From Trichostrongylus colubriformis (lineage: Eukaryota > Nematoda > Chromadorea > Rhabditida > Trichostrongylidae), in NCBI GenBank assembly GCA_963978905.1, contig OZ022256.1, positions 14,553,863-14,617,862 on the forward strand: a DNA stretch of 64,000 nucleotides, read 5' to 3'. Positions 24,401-36,169 of the stretch are shown one piece after another. The position numbers and the translations under genes were made by a program. The number at the start of each line of letters is the position of its first letter. Positions within the stretch are counted from its first letter, which is position 1. Below the pieces are notes generated by a model that made no database searches, was not told the origin of the DNA, and was given only the letters and a program-made list of their open reading frames with translations.

Positions 24401-27400
24401 TCTTGAAGCGATGGCGGTGCGCTACGCCTCATTCTAGGCGTAATCGCTTCAGGACTCAACTAATGGGGCGCGCATAGCTCGCACCATCTCGTCGCGTGCC
24501 GAACACGCCCACGCGACGTTTCTGTCCTAACGATATACACCCGTTGACATTAACCTATCATTGATGAGTTCTGCTCCACGGAGAAATGAGAGAACAGTTC
24601 GTTAGTACAGGGTGCACCGCGCGAGTGACATTGGCCACTCCCGGTGATAGGTGTAACACGGAAAAAGACCACAAGCTTTCAGATTTTGGAGTGGTTGCTA
24701 CTACCGGGAACCAGCCGTCCCGGGCTTATAACCGCTTATCTGGACCAGCCTGATACTGCGGGACACTTTCATGCGGATGTCAGTGGAACGTGCTAGAATG
24801 CTTTCCATTTACGATTGCTCTTCATGTAATGGTTTTCAGGTTGGAAATGAACTCGCTCAGTTGGACGATGACCTGCGATATCTAATTCAGCGGCTAGATG
24901 CTGAAGATCTCTTACCATGTATCAACCTCGTCCTTGTTTCAGACCATGGTTGATCTCTATATTGTATTAGTGGTATTGATGGGTTCTGCGAAATAATCAA
25001 GCTTTAGGAATGCATAAGTTGAATAATATTCAACATTTCTCGGATTTCCTCACTGACCGGGATGTTCTGCCAACAGCTGGAGTCAACGGAAGAGTGTATA
25101 AGTACAAATCAAGTGAGTATAAAGCGTTTCAGAAACTTTTGCGAGTTTACTCTGCCAGCAGCTCCTCAAAATTCTTTGGAACAGCAAACCCTCACACCTT
25201 TAATATAGAAATAGCTTTTCTATACTGGCAACTTTTTCTTTCTTTTTGCCATCAAGTTGCGCTACTCTTAACCAAGACACGAAAGGTGAGGCGTTCCTAG
25301 TTCTTGACGAAGGCTCACAGCTCAAGATTGTAGATCGTGGAAATTGCTACGTGTGACGCGACTTGTAGGAAAACAATGGACACACTCGTTACCCTCATTT
25401 CGTTGCTATTCAGCCGATTTTGAAAGACTGGGGTCATCTTATCTTGAGAGTTATAGAAATACATACAATACTAGTTCGCAATTGGTCATCGTCGATTGAA
25501 TGGCACTGTTTACTCTGAATCTGCTTTGGTTTGTAGAGGCATCCGAATGTCAAACAGCGCTTTCTTTTACCGAACCCATATTGTGAATAAATCTGTCATG
25601 TCCTCGTGTTTTCCATGCCGAGGAAGTTTCACTGTTATTTGCTTCGGCCCGGCCCGGTTTGCTTTCTCAGACCTAGCCACTTGAGTGGGACTTTCCGGAG
25701 GTCACGATTCTGATTTTGCAAAATCCCGACTTTTACAGCTTGCATAACTTTAATGGCATTCGTGACGCCCTTGGGTGGCAAAGCTATTGGGTCAACCCAT
25801 AAGTGAATTCCTTTTTTCACACAACTCTTTTTCCCATGAAGCTGCAGGTTTGTGCGGCAATTCTTGTATCAATTTTTTCCATCAGAACGATCTCCTTGCT
25901 GCAACATCACGTGCTTAATTTCTCCGCCGCTCATAATGCGGCCGATTTTTAGGTTGCCGAAGTGGTTAATCTAGTCGACAAAAATTGACTACGCCGGCAA
26001 TTAGTCAAATTGTTCACTCTGGAAGAATCAATCATTCATGCGTCCCATACTTACAAGGGAAGCACCCCAGGTCGAAGTGGTCATGCGGAATGGGATACAC
26101 ATGGTCTTGCGTTTTTTCGGACGCTGATCTCGAATCTATGATCGAAATTTGCAGAACGATTCTCTGAGCAGAGCTATGGAGGGTTTTTTTTTTGAATAAA
26201 CGGCTACTTGTTGGATCTCATTGGCGAGGCGTCATCAGCACGGCCGTTGATCAGCATGTAACGGTCTCAGTGGCTCATCGGTGGTATTCCGGATCTGCAA
26301 AACAGGGGTGATGGGTTTGCTCCTCGTCGGTGGGGGTCTTTTTGCATTTTGTGTTTCATTGTTAGTAGGTGCTTTTCTTTCAATTCCGGACGTTTCCTTG
26401 TACTGGTACCCATCGCACCCATCATTTACTCTGCCACTTTATTTATAACTACTAACAACACTCATAAGGGAAGGATACCAAGTCGAAGAGAATCCCGTAC
26501 CACACGAATTAGGCATTGCTGCGTAAAAAGATTATGATATTCGCGCAGACGGGGCCGAATTACCCCTCCGTGCAAATTTCCAGCCAAATCCAGTTTTTGG
26601 TCCAACTTCGGAAATTTGGGGGTGGCCAAGGGAGAAAGTGGTAGTTTTGAATTTTCTTCTACAGAAAACCCTGCAACCTGAACAAGATAGCCTACACATA
26701 CCTTTCACACTTGCCCATCGCACTAAATGTACGAAACAAGCGTCAGATAGGAGCATTTCCCAGGCAAGGGTCAACGACTTCTCCGTTGTTCAATGGGCTG
26801 CCACCCTATAGCCCGTGAATTTTTCCGAAATTTGGTCAAATTCTCGAATTGGCCAAGAAAGTTCCTCGGCGTAGTTTGACTCCCTGAACACGAAGATCGC
26901 CCTGGTTTTGCGCAAGAAGGTTCGGCTCGCGTGCTATGGGCTTCCAAACCTACCATATAATAGTGCTGATTTTCAAAAAAACCCCTCCATAGCTCCGCTC
27001 AGAGAATCGTTTTGCAAATTTCGAATACAGATTCGAGATCAGCGTCCGAAAATACGTCGAACCATATGTATCCCATTCCGAATGGCCACTTCAACCTGGG
27101 GTTCTTCCCCTGTTAGACCGGACCTCTTTTATGAATTCCACCAAATGGTTGCTGAAAAGTCGTGTCGCTGTTTTTCCAGATTTAGTTTTTCCGCAACATA
27201 TGTAATTTTTGACAATTTCGTCGGATCGCAAAAAAACATTTTTCATCTAGCCCGCTAAAGGGGTGATAGAATGTCAAGAAGAAGTAGTGAGTAGGAACGG
27301 GGAAAAGGCTAACCGGATCACTTAACTTTCTACAAAAAAAAATTGTGAAACAATGTCAGCTGGACTCCTTTTACATGGAATTGAAATTAAATCTGCAGCC

Positions 27401-30400
27401 GGAACAAAATAGCAACATCTTTTCGATTTAGCAGAGAAAATTTTGTTTGGATCAGACATGAGTGCTCTCGGAAAAAAAAGTAATTTAAAAAATCACGACG
27501 CGACATTTCGAACATCTAATTGGTAGAACTTGCAGGTTAGGTCGGGGCTAACACTAAGTACGACATACATAATTGGTTGATTTTCACTGGAATATAGTGC
27601 TTTGATTAATTGCCGGTGTGGTAAATTTTTGTCGGCTAGACCCATCCCTTCGCCAGCCTGGAAATCGGCCCCATTTTAACTTACTCAGAACTGAACAAGC
27701 CTTTTTGTACCAATGGGCCAGTATTCTCCTTTATCATTACAAGTGATGCAACACCTGCTTGGAGTGTGTCCGCCTTGTCCCAGAATCATGCAAATATGAA
27801 ACTTTACAATAAAATTTAGGCTCACCCGGGCGGTAGAGAATCCCCCACAGAGGCGTAACTCACCCGGTTTAAAGTTTCGATTTCTCCTCAAAATAAAAGG
27901 CAAAATCAAAAAGTTTTTTGACAGTGTTGGGTTATCGGTAAGCCGTGCAGAGAGGTAAATTATAAGAGAAGTTTTGATAATCATTGCCTGCGATACGTGC
28001 TGAACTGCAGCTTAATCCTACTACGAGGCTTTCTTCCAATTTGCCACAAGGGTGGGTTGATTACATTCTTCAGATGCCACTGTGGACGAGTTAATGAAAC
28101 CATTCGCGTGTGAAGAAGGAAGGCGATGGAAAGTGTTCAGCAGAAGTAGCATGCCGACGAGGAAGCATTATCAAAAGACAGCAAGGATTGGTGACGTCAT
28201 CGTGCAAGGAGAACCCGGCACGTCTTTCTGCACGTGAGTATCTAGGAACAAGCTAAAGCGTAAGTGTAACATTGCCACTCCGTTCCAGCTGGCCATCACA
28301 GGGATGGATGTCATGGCTAGTTCATAAAAGTTACCATTCATTCTGCGAGTTGACTGGCGATCATGGCTACGACTTCCTCAATCCCACTATGCAAACTGTC
28401 TTCTTTGCCATGGGACCCTCGATCAAGAAAGGAGTGGTCATACCTGGTTTTCAAAATATCGAGTACCTCAACTTGTTTTTGAGTGAGCTGAACTTTGTTA
28501 TAAGCAGTATGTGTGAGCCGAGCTTTTCATCCTAAAGCTATCAAATTGACATTGCTCCTCTGAGTATCAGGTGGCAATTGGCGTTGTGGGCTGAGTACAT
28601 AGGTGGAGTGCGGTATTGGATATGACGTGAGAAGGGGGATTTCAACTAAGAAGGAACTACAGTGAAGGTTCACCAATGAGAGAGCACAGTTCAACCGTAA
28701 TCCCACCTATGTAATCAGTGCATCCTATTCAGTCTATGTAAGTCAGCTATATAACAGTCCTACTTGGAAGCTATCCGAAGTTCTCAATCACTACATTATG
28801 CGTCTTCCATTTGACACAAATTTCAAGCAAATTTGCAGATCTGCTTGGTCTGCCCGAGAATGTGCCAAACAATGGAACCGTTGGACTACTGGATGGAATT
28901 CTGACTCACCCACCGAACCGAAGCTCGCTTCACCATCCATTTCCCCTATTACAGTAAGAGAAAGAGTAGATTGGAGGGCATGCAATGATGTAGATATGTC
29001 GTGATCTGGTCTTGGAGACGACTTGAGGTCATCCAAACTTAAAATCGATTTTTGTGGGTAAAAGCCAAGACACTCGTATAGATCACCGGGCTCAGCAAGT
29101 GCTCAGATGCTAATGTTGTGGATCTATCACAGGCTTGGGCGATCCAATTGAGTCTTCTTGCCCACATCTCAGTAGGTTGGGAATTTCGTAACTTCCATTC
29201 TGCAACATGCTCATGCTGTGCTGTAAAAGCAAGAAGGATGGAGAGAAAAAAGAGTAGGTGGCATAAGGATGGAAGTAAGTGAAAAAAGAGAAGGAAACGA
29301 AGTGTGTGAAAACCCACCAACGAGCGATTTTTTACCCATTGCGTCAACGTGAATTGGTGCAACGGTACGCGAATATGACCGCCAATTTCGCCGGTTGGTT
29401 GGTTTTGCATTGGTCAGCTTTTTCCGCTGCAGCCGCAAACTACTTGAATCACTTCATATAGCTGAAGAAAAATTCAAAATGAAATTTTCGATAATATCGT
29501 GTATCATTTGCAGGAGATTTTGTCTATGAAACTTTATAGATGTGAATCCAATTTAGGGAATGTTTTGCCAGTGGAATCCCTGTTGCTTCAAGCTGTCGTT
29601 CGTGCTCTCTCAAAGTGTTGGTAAGGAAGAGCTCTCATAGATGTTCAGAGGCGAACGAACTTCTTCATTACAGGATCCAATCTCAGCCAAACTGATGTGT
29701 CCGAAGCCGGAACAAGTGCCTTTCCAAATATTGTCAAAGCCTACACAGTGCTCTCAAAATTACTGCGGAAACACGCTGATAATTGATCGAGAAACAAGTG
29801 AGCCTCTCAGTATATCAGCTCTTTTGCTAATTGTGCACCACGGCTTTTCAGACGCACCGGTTGGAATTTCCGAGATTTTAACAAAGGGTGTCAACCGCTT
29901 CAAAGAGTTTTGCTATACCCTGAACTCAGAATATGGTGGTCTTTGCAGTAATCACACGGACAGGGAGGGATTGACACTAAGAAGTCTCTCTGCAGTTGCA
30001 GGTTTGGGTAGTTTTTTTTTCATTTTGCAGCTAGTCGCTATTAGAGCTCTTTTCTATTGATAGCGGGATGCCTCACGCTGTGACTCTCAAAGGCACTGCC
30101 CGCAAAAATTTGAGTGAGTTCAGTGTGTGCTCTAGACTCCGTCGGATTCCTCGACGAGGCTCAACATCTCTAAAATTTCCATTGGACATTCCGTACGTCC
30201 TTTCTCTCTTGAAGGAATATTCTGGACCGACCGATAAGCGATGAAGTAATGTGCAAAAAAGTCGTCAGTCGATAACCACACTTTGTATTAGGTGGCAGTG
30301 GGAAGATCATGGGTGATCGACCAACCTCCTCTTTTCTTTTGGGGAGAGTCTTCAAGTGTGAACCCGGACGGCTCGCACTGACAACCTCAGATGCGTCGTT

Positions 30401-33400
30401 GAACAGGAGGTGGGAGTAGAGGGAGGACGTACTGGAGACCCGAGAGATCGTATTCTCCGAAATTTAACTCGAAGCAGGCCTGACCCTGGCTCGCACCCTT
30501 CTTCCGTTGATAGTTACATTTTTGTAAGTATCCACGCTGCACCTTGCCCGACAGTTGGCCATTATGACAGTATGATCTCTAAGAGAGTGACCACAAAATT
30601 AACTTAGCATGGTTCTCCGCCTCTTTCGCATGGTATCTTGCCCTGTATTCAGGTATTTTGAAGAGCTTTTTCCGTGGTTTTTCTTCAAAGGCTACCCCTC
30701 TAAAATCATGGTTGAAGCCAAGAAATGTATGAAAGGGGTAAGAGATGTCTGAGTGTAGTGGTAGGTAAGTCCTTCGCATTGCTATATTTGTAGCACTTTT
30801 ATGAGAGCGGTTTTTTAAACCTGCTAAATCTCGTAAATGAACGTTTTTGTCTTGTCTTCGAATTTAAGAAACACTTAAATACTTCTCGGCGGGATACTAG
30901 TTAAAGCTGCGTTTTTTGAGCTCTTTCACAATGGCAAAGATTTTTGGTGCTCCAATAAGCAGTTCTTCCATTAATCTAGGAATCTTTTTCAGAGCTCTCT
31001 GGTAATGATACGGAAAGGATCCCATGGAAGAGCAAATTCATCACCGGTAAGAGAATATCATTGCTAGTTTGAGTTAACCTCTTTCCGAGAGAATTTTACA
31101 TACATTTCCCACTATGGCAAGAGGCTTCTAATGCGATTGCTCCTCGAGCGATTACACGGTAATCAGTCACGGCGCATGTTCGCCATATACTATAGTTGCC
31201 GTGCAGTCACATTAGTACCGAAACAGCGACGCCCCTAGCTCGTACACAACGCGTAGCATCTTTAACGCCGCGATTCGAGATTCGTAGAGGCACAAATAAG
31301 TGCCAGTTAAGAGTCGAGAAATCAGGAGCGATGAAAATGAAGTGAATCAATCATAAACGATGATAATTATTCATGATGAAAAAGGGGAACGTGAGACTTC
31401 GAAATCTTCTCAATGAAATCGGTGACATCCGCACATGATCGAGAGGGGGTTGGGCCAGTAAAAAGGATCATCGATTAATCACCTTCTTGAAACGGTCGTC
31501 AATCGACTAGGAAGGAATGGTATCATCACCCATTGTAGCCTTTTTTGGGAAGACGGCTTGAGTGTAAGAACGAGCATTCGGGGTGGGAGGTCCATTTTTT
31601 CTAATACAAGCCTAAATTCTGAGTCATTCATGCGAATTGTTTATTTGGTAGGTGTGTTTTCGTGCTATGCGAGTGTGACTTATGACTATGTTCTTTAAAT
31701 TGTTTGATAGTTGTAAGTGAAAGACTTATCGTATACTTTCACTTTCAGTCAGCTCCTTCACATAAGTTTGAATTGTTCTGTTCTAGGTTCATTTTATCCA
31801 AGGAATTCTATTTATTTATTTATTTATTTATTTATTTATTCACCTAGAACATCACTCAGGATGTAACCGCTGTTGTGGTGAGACCCTAGTACACGCCTAT
31901 TTCCTAGACTTGCATTCAGATGTGCTTGATCCGCTGAACGAATACACACGATCTCTCGCTCAACGAATGGGACGAGTAATCTCGATCACTGGCATGGCCT
32001 ACGACTTCGATTACGATGGTATCGCCGATGAAAGACAACGGTGAGATGATTTCTAATCGAAATAATCGACATAAAATTTCCAGGAAATGAAGAAAGAATC
32101 GATGACAAAGCATGACTCGTAGGCTAACCCTGCTGCAGTCGTAGGTGAGATAAGTGGGTTCCCGGTCCTGTATAGATGTCTAGGGTTTGCAGAAGTACGA
32201 TAGCTGCTCACGGGACTGCAAAAGAATTGACGCCATTGGAAAAACTGTCACCTGCGTTACTTGCGCTTATATTCACATGTACACCGAATGAGAAAGGTAA
32301 ACCGCTCTTTGATATAAGTAAAAATCATTAGAGTTGGAACACCCACCTGATCTAAGCCGATCGATGCAAGTGCACTGTCACGCAACTCTCAAGGTTTTCT
32401 ACTACTTCTGCATCGAATTAGTCCTCTGTGTCCGGTGCATCGCGCACGTTTACTTTTTGAGGAAATGTGGAGGAACGCTCAGGATAATTGCAAATGATAG
32501 TACGACAGCACAAAGTCACTCTAAAGACAGCAAGCGCGACAATTCGGGAGTACAGGAGCGCGGATGGTAACTGAATGGAGCACCTAGGGTCCCCCACTGC
32601 CAGAAAGAGCATTTTCAAATGTTAATACTGATGTGATGCGTCCCAACAGGATTCCACCTAGAAATCAACAAGGAATTAGGGGTTACATGTCTCGGGTTTT
32701 AACCGTTATACTCAGTTTACCTTGATGCTGCCTAACTATTAGGTCGAACCATAATTTCTGTTACACAATGACAAAAAATCTCAAATTTATTTTTCTTTAT
32801 TTGTGTCTAACTTCAGTCTACAAAATATGTACCATTGTAATCATTAATATGTAGCCAGCGAATAGGGACATGATAGATGCCTCGCTTATAAAAGTCTGGG
32901 GATTTCTGGTCGAAGAGAGTCTGGAGGTCGATTTTGACATCATCGTCATCTTTGTGCTGCCGTCCGTCGAGGAAGTGGGTCAGAGATCGGAATAGGCGGT
33001 AGTCAGTTGGGGCTATGTTCGGATATCACGGTGGGTGGGGGAGCATCGTCCAACCAAGGTCCTGGGTCCTTCGACACGCAACTTTGCCACATGTGGGGGA
33101 AGAAGTCTCGGGCCATTTCCGGTAAAATTTGTGGCTACGGTGTCAAGTTGACTGCAGTAGAGATCGGCAGTGACTGTCGTGTTGAATGGCAATTTTTCGC
33201 CCTTTTTCTAAAAAAAATTTTTTTTTTGAATTTTTTTCCTCTGCGCAATTTTTTGAAATTTTTTTTCTGTTTCAATTTGAGTCGACCGAGCCATCGGGCT
33301 GCCGCCATATGAGAGACAGTACCTGGGACCATCGACTGGTTGATTCGGTTAGTGGCCTTGTTCGCGTGTTCGTGAATTTTGCCCCTCTCGCGAAATTGTC

Positions 33401-33999
33401 GTAGATTTACTGCTAGTTGAAGTCATATCGAATATGAATGTGTTAAGCAGTAGTCTTTCTCATCCGCTTTGAATACCCCACCAAACCACCAAATATTCCA
33501 GGAGCTTCCACAGTTTTCTTCAAGAGTGTAACAGAAATTATGGTTCAACCTAATATCACTCCTGCTACTGTACCATTTTGCAAATTAATTGATTACTTTC
33601 AACATTTTCTCTGACTGAAACGTTTAAAAGTAGGGTCAAAATAATTCGTTTAGCTCGTCACCTTCACATCTCTATCGCATTTTGGTGGCATGCTCTGGGC
33701 AATGGTCTGAGGACAATAAATCCTGTTTGCGTAATTCAGGACTGATGATCCTTCCATTTATTTTTCCACATATAGACGGCGACATCAATTGTTTAGTGGG
33801 TCTTTTTTGATTAATTATTTGTAAAGTTGTGATGTTCGAACAAAGCTGCTGTTTGCAGAAGAAAGAAGACCTCCTTCTTGAGTACACAGCTCGTCTGCTT
33901 GACGTAGAGCTGATCTCTGGATTGCGTTTCATCTTTCCTAACATGTCACATGAGCAGTATTTGAGATTGGAAACTCACATCAGTACAAAGCTGTGGTAG
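15415..33999 (+). CDS. ectonucleotide pyrophosphatase/phosphodiesterase (NPP family), 5' end missing
   Basis: NPP enzymes hydrolyse nucleotide or lipid phosphodiesters outside the cell with two zinc ions. Seventeen exons with matching phases: 15,415-15,529; 18,097-18,181; 23,540-23,628; 23,711-23,786; 23,838-23,902; 24,683-24,778; 24,840-24,948; 25,008-25,112; 28,074-28,233; 28,289-28,482; 28,839-28,953; 29,649-29,797; 29,852-30,001; 30,993-31,046; 31,920-32,040; 33,654-33,795; 33,859-33,999 (stop TAG). They encode about 654 residues. Exon 1 has LVILSMDGF (first metal aspartate); exon 2 KTFPSHYT (nucleophile threonine) and GLYPESHGI; exon 6 [10 protein letters not shown] and exon 7 VLVSDHG (metal ligands); exon 10 TGDHGYDF (last metal histidine). 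Exons 11-17 form the nuclease-like domain: [24 protein letters not shown] and [11 protein letters not shown]. All catalytic residues are present, so the enzyme is probably active. Weak points are a GTTGAT donor after exon 7 and an acceptor (ATGTTCAG) at exon 12 chosen by frame. Introns reach 5.4 kb and are filled with transposons. The signal or membrane-anchor exon was not found. The exact substrate and paralogue cannot be told. Confidence 0.88.
16401..17625 (+). mobile_element. degraded Tc1-like transposon in an ENPP intron
   Basis: Inverted ends of about 57 bp share TATAGGGTCACATA followed by ATGAAGCAAAAAA and CGGTCT. The interior near 17,050-17,105 reads [12 protein letters not shown], the counterpart of the DLNPIE motif around the second catalytic aspartate of Tc1-type transposases, with that aspartate replaced. 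The rest of the gene is broken. It lies between ENPP exons 1 and 2. Confidence 0.5.
18563..19803 (+). mobile_element. mariner element, near full-length copy 2
   Basis: A 1,241-bp element with ends TTAGGTTGTCCCAAAAGGCT and, inverted, TTAGGTTGTCCCAAAAGCCT. The right flank is TA; the left flank is AC, so the left duplication has mutated. It sits in the intron between ENPP exons 2 and 3, in the same orientation as the gene. The length is normal for mariner, so this is the reference for the two deleted copies at 2,810-3,670 and 58,469-59,337. Confidence 0.88.
18705..19729 (+). pseudogene. mariner transposase with frameshifts
   Basis: Almost the whole transposase can be followed, but across at least three frames. 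The N-terminal helix-turn-helix part is at 18,705-18,940 ([20 protein letters not shown]). The first catalytic motif, TTGDES, is near 19,160 in another frame and is followed at once by a stop. The second, LLHDNALPY, is near 19,425-19,450. The third, [13 protein letters not shown], is near 19,507-19,545, in a frame running to the stop at 19,729. All three acidic residues of the DD34D triad are still visible, so loss of function comes from frameshifts and stops. The age looks moderate. Confidence 0.8.
19806..22460. repeat. ENPP intron remainder with a diverged repeat also found near 51 kb
   Basis: The stretch 20,640-21,640 resembles 51,030-52,000. Shared pieces include CACTATTTGGAATTTTACATAG-like strings, TCTTGATC, GCAGTATCAAAA and repeated GACGCTCCTTATC. 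An A/T tetranucleotide microsatellite (TAAA/AATA type) lies at about 20,287-20,313. A weak palindrome lies around 21,930-22,010 (CGGTGGTAACGACCAA and complement). No coding exon was recognised. Confidence 0.5.
22463..23139. mobile_element. foldback mariner: two transposase 3' ends head to head, copy A
   Basis: A 677-bp element starting TTAGGTCTGTGCAGAATAAA and ending with its complement, with TA on both sides. The left arm (about 22,463-22,760) carries the C-terminal part of a mariner transposase on the minus strand ([20 protein letters not shown], then [14 protein letters not shown]). The right arm (about 22,810-23,139) carries the same part on the plus strand ([18 protein letters not shown] near 22,974-23,027). 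The 5' half of the gene is absent. The two arms meet in a short centre near 22,760-22,810. It lies in the intron before ENPP exon 3. Confidence 0.8.
24313..24542. mobile_element. palindromic Mutator-like MITE, copy 1
   Basis: A 230-bp palindrome with ends GGGTGTATATCGTTAGGACA and complement, flanked by the 9-bp direct repeat GTTGACATT (24,304-24,312 and 24,543-24,551). A 9-10 bp duplication is typical of Mutator-like transposases. Inside, GGTGCGAGCTATGCGCGCC is inverted against the opposite arm. It sits in the intron between ENPP exons 5 and 6. Related copies are at 54.7, 56.0, 56.6 and 63.0 kb. Confidence 0.75.
26030..27120. repeat. long inverted repeat in the ENPP intron (25,113-28,073)
   Basis: Arms of about 150-165 bp (about 26,030-26,195 and 26,965-27,120) are reverse complements at about 85 % by eye. 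They share TTCGGACGCTGATCTCGAAT, ACGATTCTCTGAGC and GAGCTATGGAGG. The roughly 770-bp centre shows no gene. This may be an old foldback transposon; no target duplication was found. Confidence 0.6.
31808..31841. repeat. TTTA microsatellite
   Basis: About eight tandem TTTA tetranucleotides lie in the intron before the 31,920 ENPP exon. A shorter similar tract is at 35,562-35,585. Confidence 0.8.
32739..33553 (-). mobile_element. second mariner type, degraded, in an ENPP intron
   Basis: An 815-bp element with ends TTAGGTCGAACCATAATTTC and the complement of TTAGGTTGAACCATAATTTC, with TA on each side. On the minus strand the interior keeps pieces of a transposase C-terminal region in broken frames (a WLDDAPPP stretch, then [13 protein letters not shown] sequence near 32,930-32,950). 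An AT-rich stretch with long T runs sits at 33,195-33,270. It lies between the last-but-two and last-but-one ENPP exons, in antisense orientation. Confidence 0.7.
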
Positions 34000-34615
34000 A
34001 AAAAATAGCTATCTTACTCATTTGGCTCTCTTTTTGAGTGTTATTGTTTCGGGTGTGCCTTCCTGTTTCTTACACATTTTTCTGAATTCAAGATAAAACC
34101 TGGTCACTTGAGCACAACGCATCATTCGGATATTATTTCCTGGTTTGTATCATCGAAACTTTCTCCGATTTTGATGAGAAATTTATCTTATCCCAGAATC
34201 GGCCTAGTTACTGACGCAGAGCCCTGTGCGTACCTTCATGGTGTTGACGACAACTTCACCACAGTCATCTCTTGCATTATTCACTACATACATACTCGTG
34301 GTAGCGATCGAACTTTCTCGAGTTCTTTCTTATAAAAAATTTCAAACCTCTTTTTTCTCTTCCTGTTTAATACGCAACTATTTCAATTGTCATTGCCAGG
34401 TTGTAGACTCATCGACTTCTTAAATTTGAATGAATTCGTTACTGCTCCAGTGATGACTAAAAAATATTTTTTGGCCTAGTGTTGGATTGTCACAGCTGTC
34501 TACCGCGGTAGCACAGAGTAAATATTCATCTGAGTGAGTGCCATAATAGATGTGATGTGAAGGATCCTTGACTACATGCCACTCTAGGCCACTATAATCC
34601 TTGATATCATATTCT

Positions 34616-35100
34616 TCATACCTTATATATGATCCAGGAGTTTGGTGTGTTCGTTTCTCTGCCCACCTGTAACTCACTTTTACCTGAGGAACAATTAAGA
34701 GAGGTCGGATCAAGTGTGGATTGTAGAAGATGTACCCAGGCCCGTGTGAGACTCGGCCCGCTGTGAGCGGGGTGGGCTCTGAAACCTTCCATAATCAGAT
34801 GAAAAATTCTACAATTCATTAAAAGAGCACAGATGTCAGAAGAAAGCGAAAAAAGGATGGGTTCAAGGCGTTTGAGAAAGTGACAAGCATTCAGTGAGCG
34901 GGGAACGGTCCAAGTAGGTGGTACATACACGAACGTTCGTAACTGGCTCCAGAGCAGCTCAAGAACTTGGAAAAAAATCGGTGATTATCAGTGTTGTCCA
35001 AGCCTCCTTGAACGTTTTCGATGTAAGTGTAGACTGGCCCACAATGGGCGGAACGTGCAATCGGTCACTACAGCATGATTGCTCGTGTTACGGCTAGAGT
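34616..35100. repeat. fragment of a dispersed, possibly Helitron-like, element
   Basis: This begins TCATACCTTATATATGATCC followed by AGGAGTTTGGTGTG, the terminal sequence seen also at 35,671, 35,830, 35,992, 42,530, 46,194 and 47,058. Further in it shares GGCTCCAGAGCAG, GAAAAAAATCG and CCCACAATGGGCGGAACGTG with 46,550-46,660 and 47,520-47,640. The start TC, the TATATATAA stretch and the T/G-rich follow-on resemble Helitron 5' ends. No helicase gene is present. Confidence 0.45.
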
Positions 35101-35670
35101 GACAAGGAGCACCGTGGGCGATGCCTCCGTCATTTATGCGCAGAGAAAAAATATCAGTTTCTGCACAAGGAATCGGCAATGTGATGGATACATCGGATAC
35201 ATGGATGGATACAAAGCGATGATTTCGAAAAGGGAAAAGGGGAGATTTGGCAACGGTAAATAATAAAAGTATTACCAACGAATGCCCAAAATTGAAACGA
35301 AAAACTGAACCGCACAAAACTAACCAAGCAAAGGCGGATAATAAAAGAAACCAAGGTCTCAAAAAAAAGGGTCACGTACAATGAAGTGATAGGAATTATC
35401 GCTTCTGTTGTTCTGCCGTACTTCCAGTACAAGTATTGCGCACTTAGCAGTGAGGGGGCATACTAACTGCTAATTGCATAATTTTCTGCTGTAAAATATG
35501 AAGAAAATATGATACGAATGTATGAGGTTCACCTGTTCCTTCAGAGCGAAATAGCTTTGACTTATTTATTTATTTATATATTTATTGCTGGTCAATCACA
35601 AAGAAAGTAACATAGACGAACTCGAGACAGTACTGTCGACTGACTTGTCTTCGAATCAATTTTTAGTATA

Positions 35671-36150
35671 TCATACCCTATATATAAACCAGGAGTTTGG
35701 TTTGTCCGTTTGTGTGTGTGTGTGTGTGTGTGTCCGGTTCAATTACCCAAGTTTGAGGTACGTGACACTATACAGACCCTCAGAAGTTAGCAGGAAAGGT
35801 CGAGCCAAGTGCTGGCTGGGTGAGGCGTATCATACCCTATATATAAACCAGGAGTTTGGTTTGTCCGTTTGTGTGTGTGTGTGTGTGTGTGTGTCCGGTT
35901 CAATTACCCAAGTTTGAGGTACGTGACACTATACAGACCCTCAGAAGTTAGCAGGAAAGGTCGAGCCAAGTGCTGGCTGGGTGAGGCGTAATCATACCCT
36001 ATATATAAACCAGGAGTTTGGTTTGTCCGTTTGTGTGTGTGTGTGTGTGTGTGTCCGGTTCAATTACCCAAGTTTGAGGTACGTGACACTATACAGACCC
36101 TCAGAAGTTAGCAGGAAAGGTCGAGCCAAGTGCTGGCTGGGTGAGGCGTA
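35671..36150 (+). repeat. three tandem copies of a 159-162 bp unit with TG microsatellites
   Basis: Units begin at 35,671, 35,830 and 35,992 with TCATACCCTATATATAAACC. Each holds a TG run of about 10-12 dinucleotides and ends in GCTGGCTGGGTGAGGCGTA. Copies differ mainly in TG length and one base at the junction. The third runs straight into the 117-bp satellite. The unit equals the terminal segment of the dispersed element described at 34,616, here triplicated. Confidence 0.85.
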
Positions 36151-36169
36151 ATGGGGGATGTACAGAACG

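Noticed and set aside
32194..32296. Phase-compatible exon between ENPP exons at 31,920 and 33,654 (acceptor GTTTGCAG, donor GTAAAC)
   Set aside because: The exon at 33,654 joins the 32,040 donor directly in phase and supplies the expected [11 protein letters not shown] segment. The candidate has no family resemblance.
35585..35917. Open frame with valine-cysteine runs
   Set aside because: It is translation of TG microsatellites in the triplicated 159-162 bp unit.
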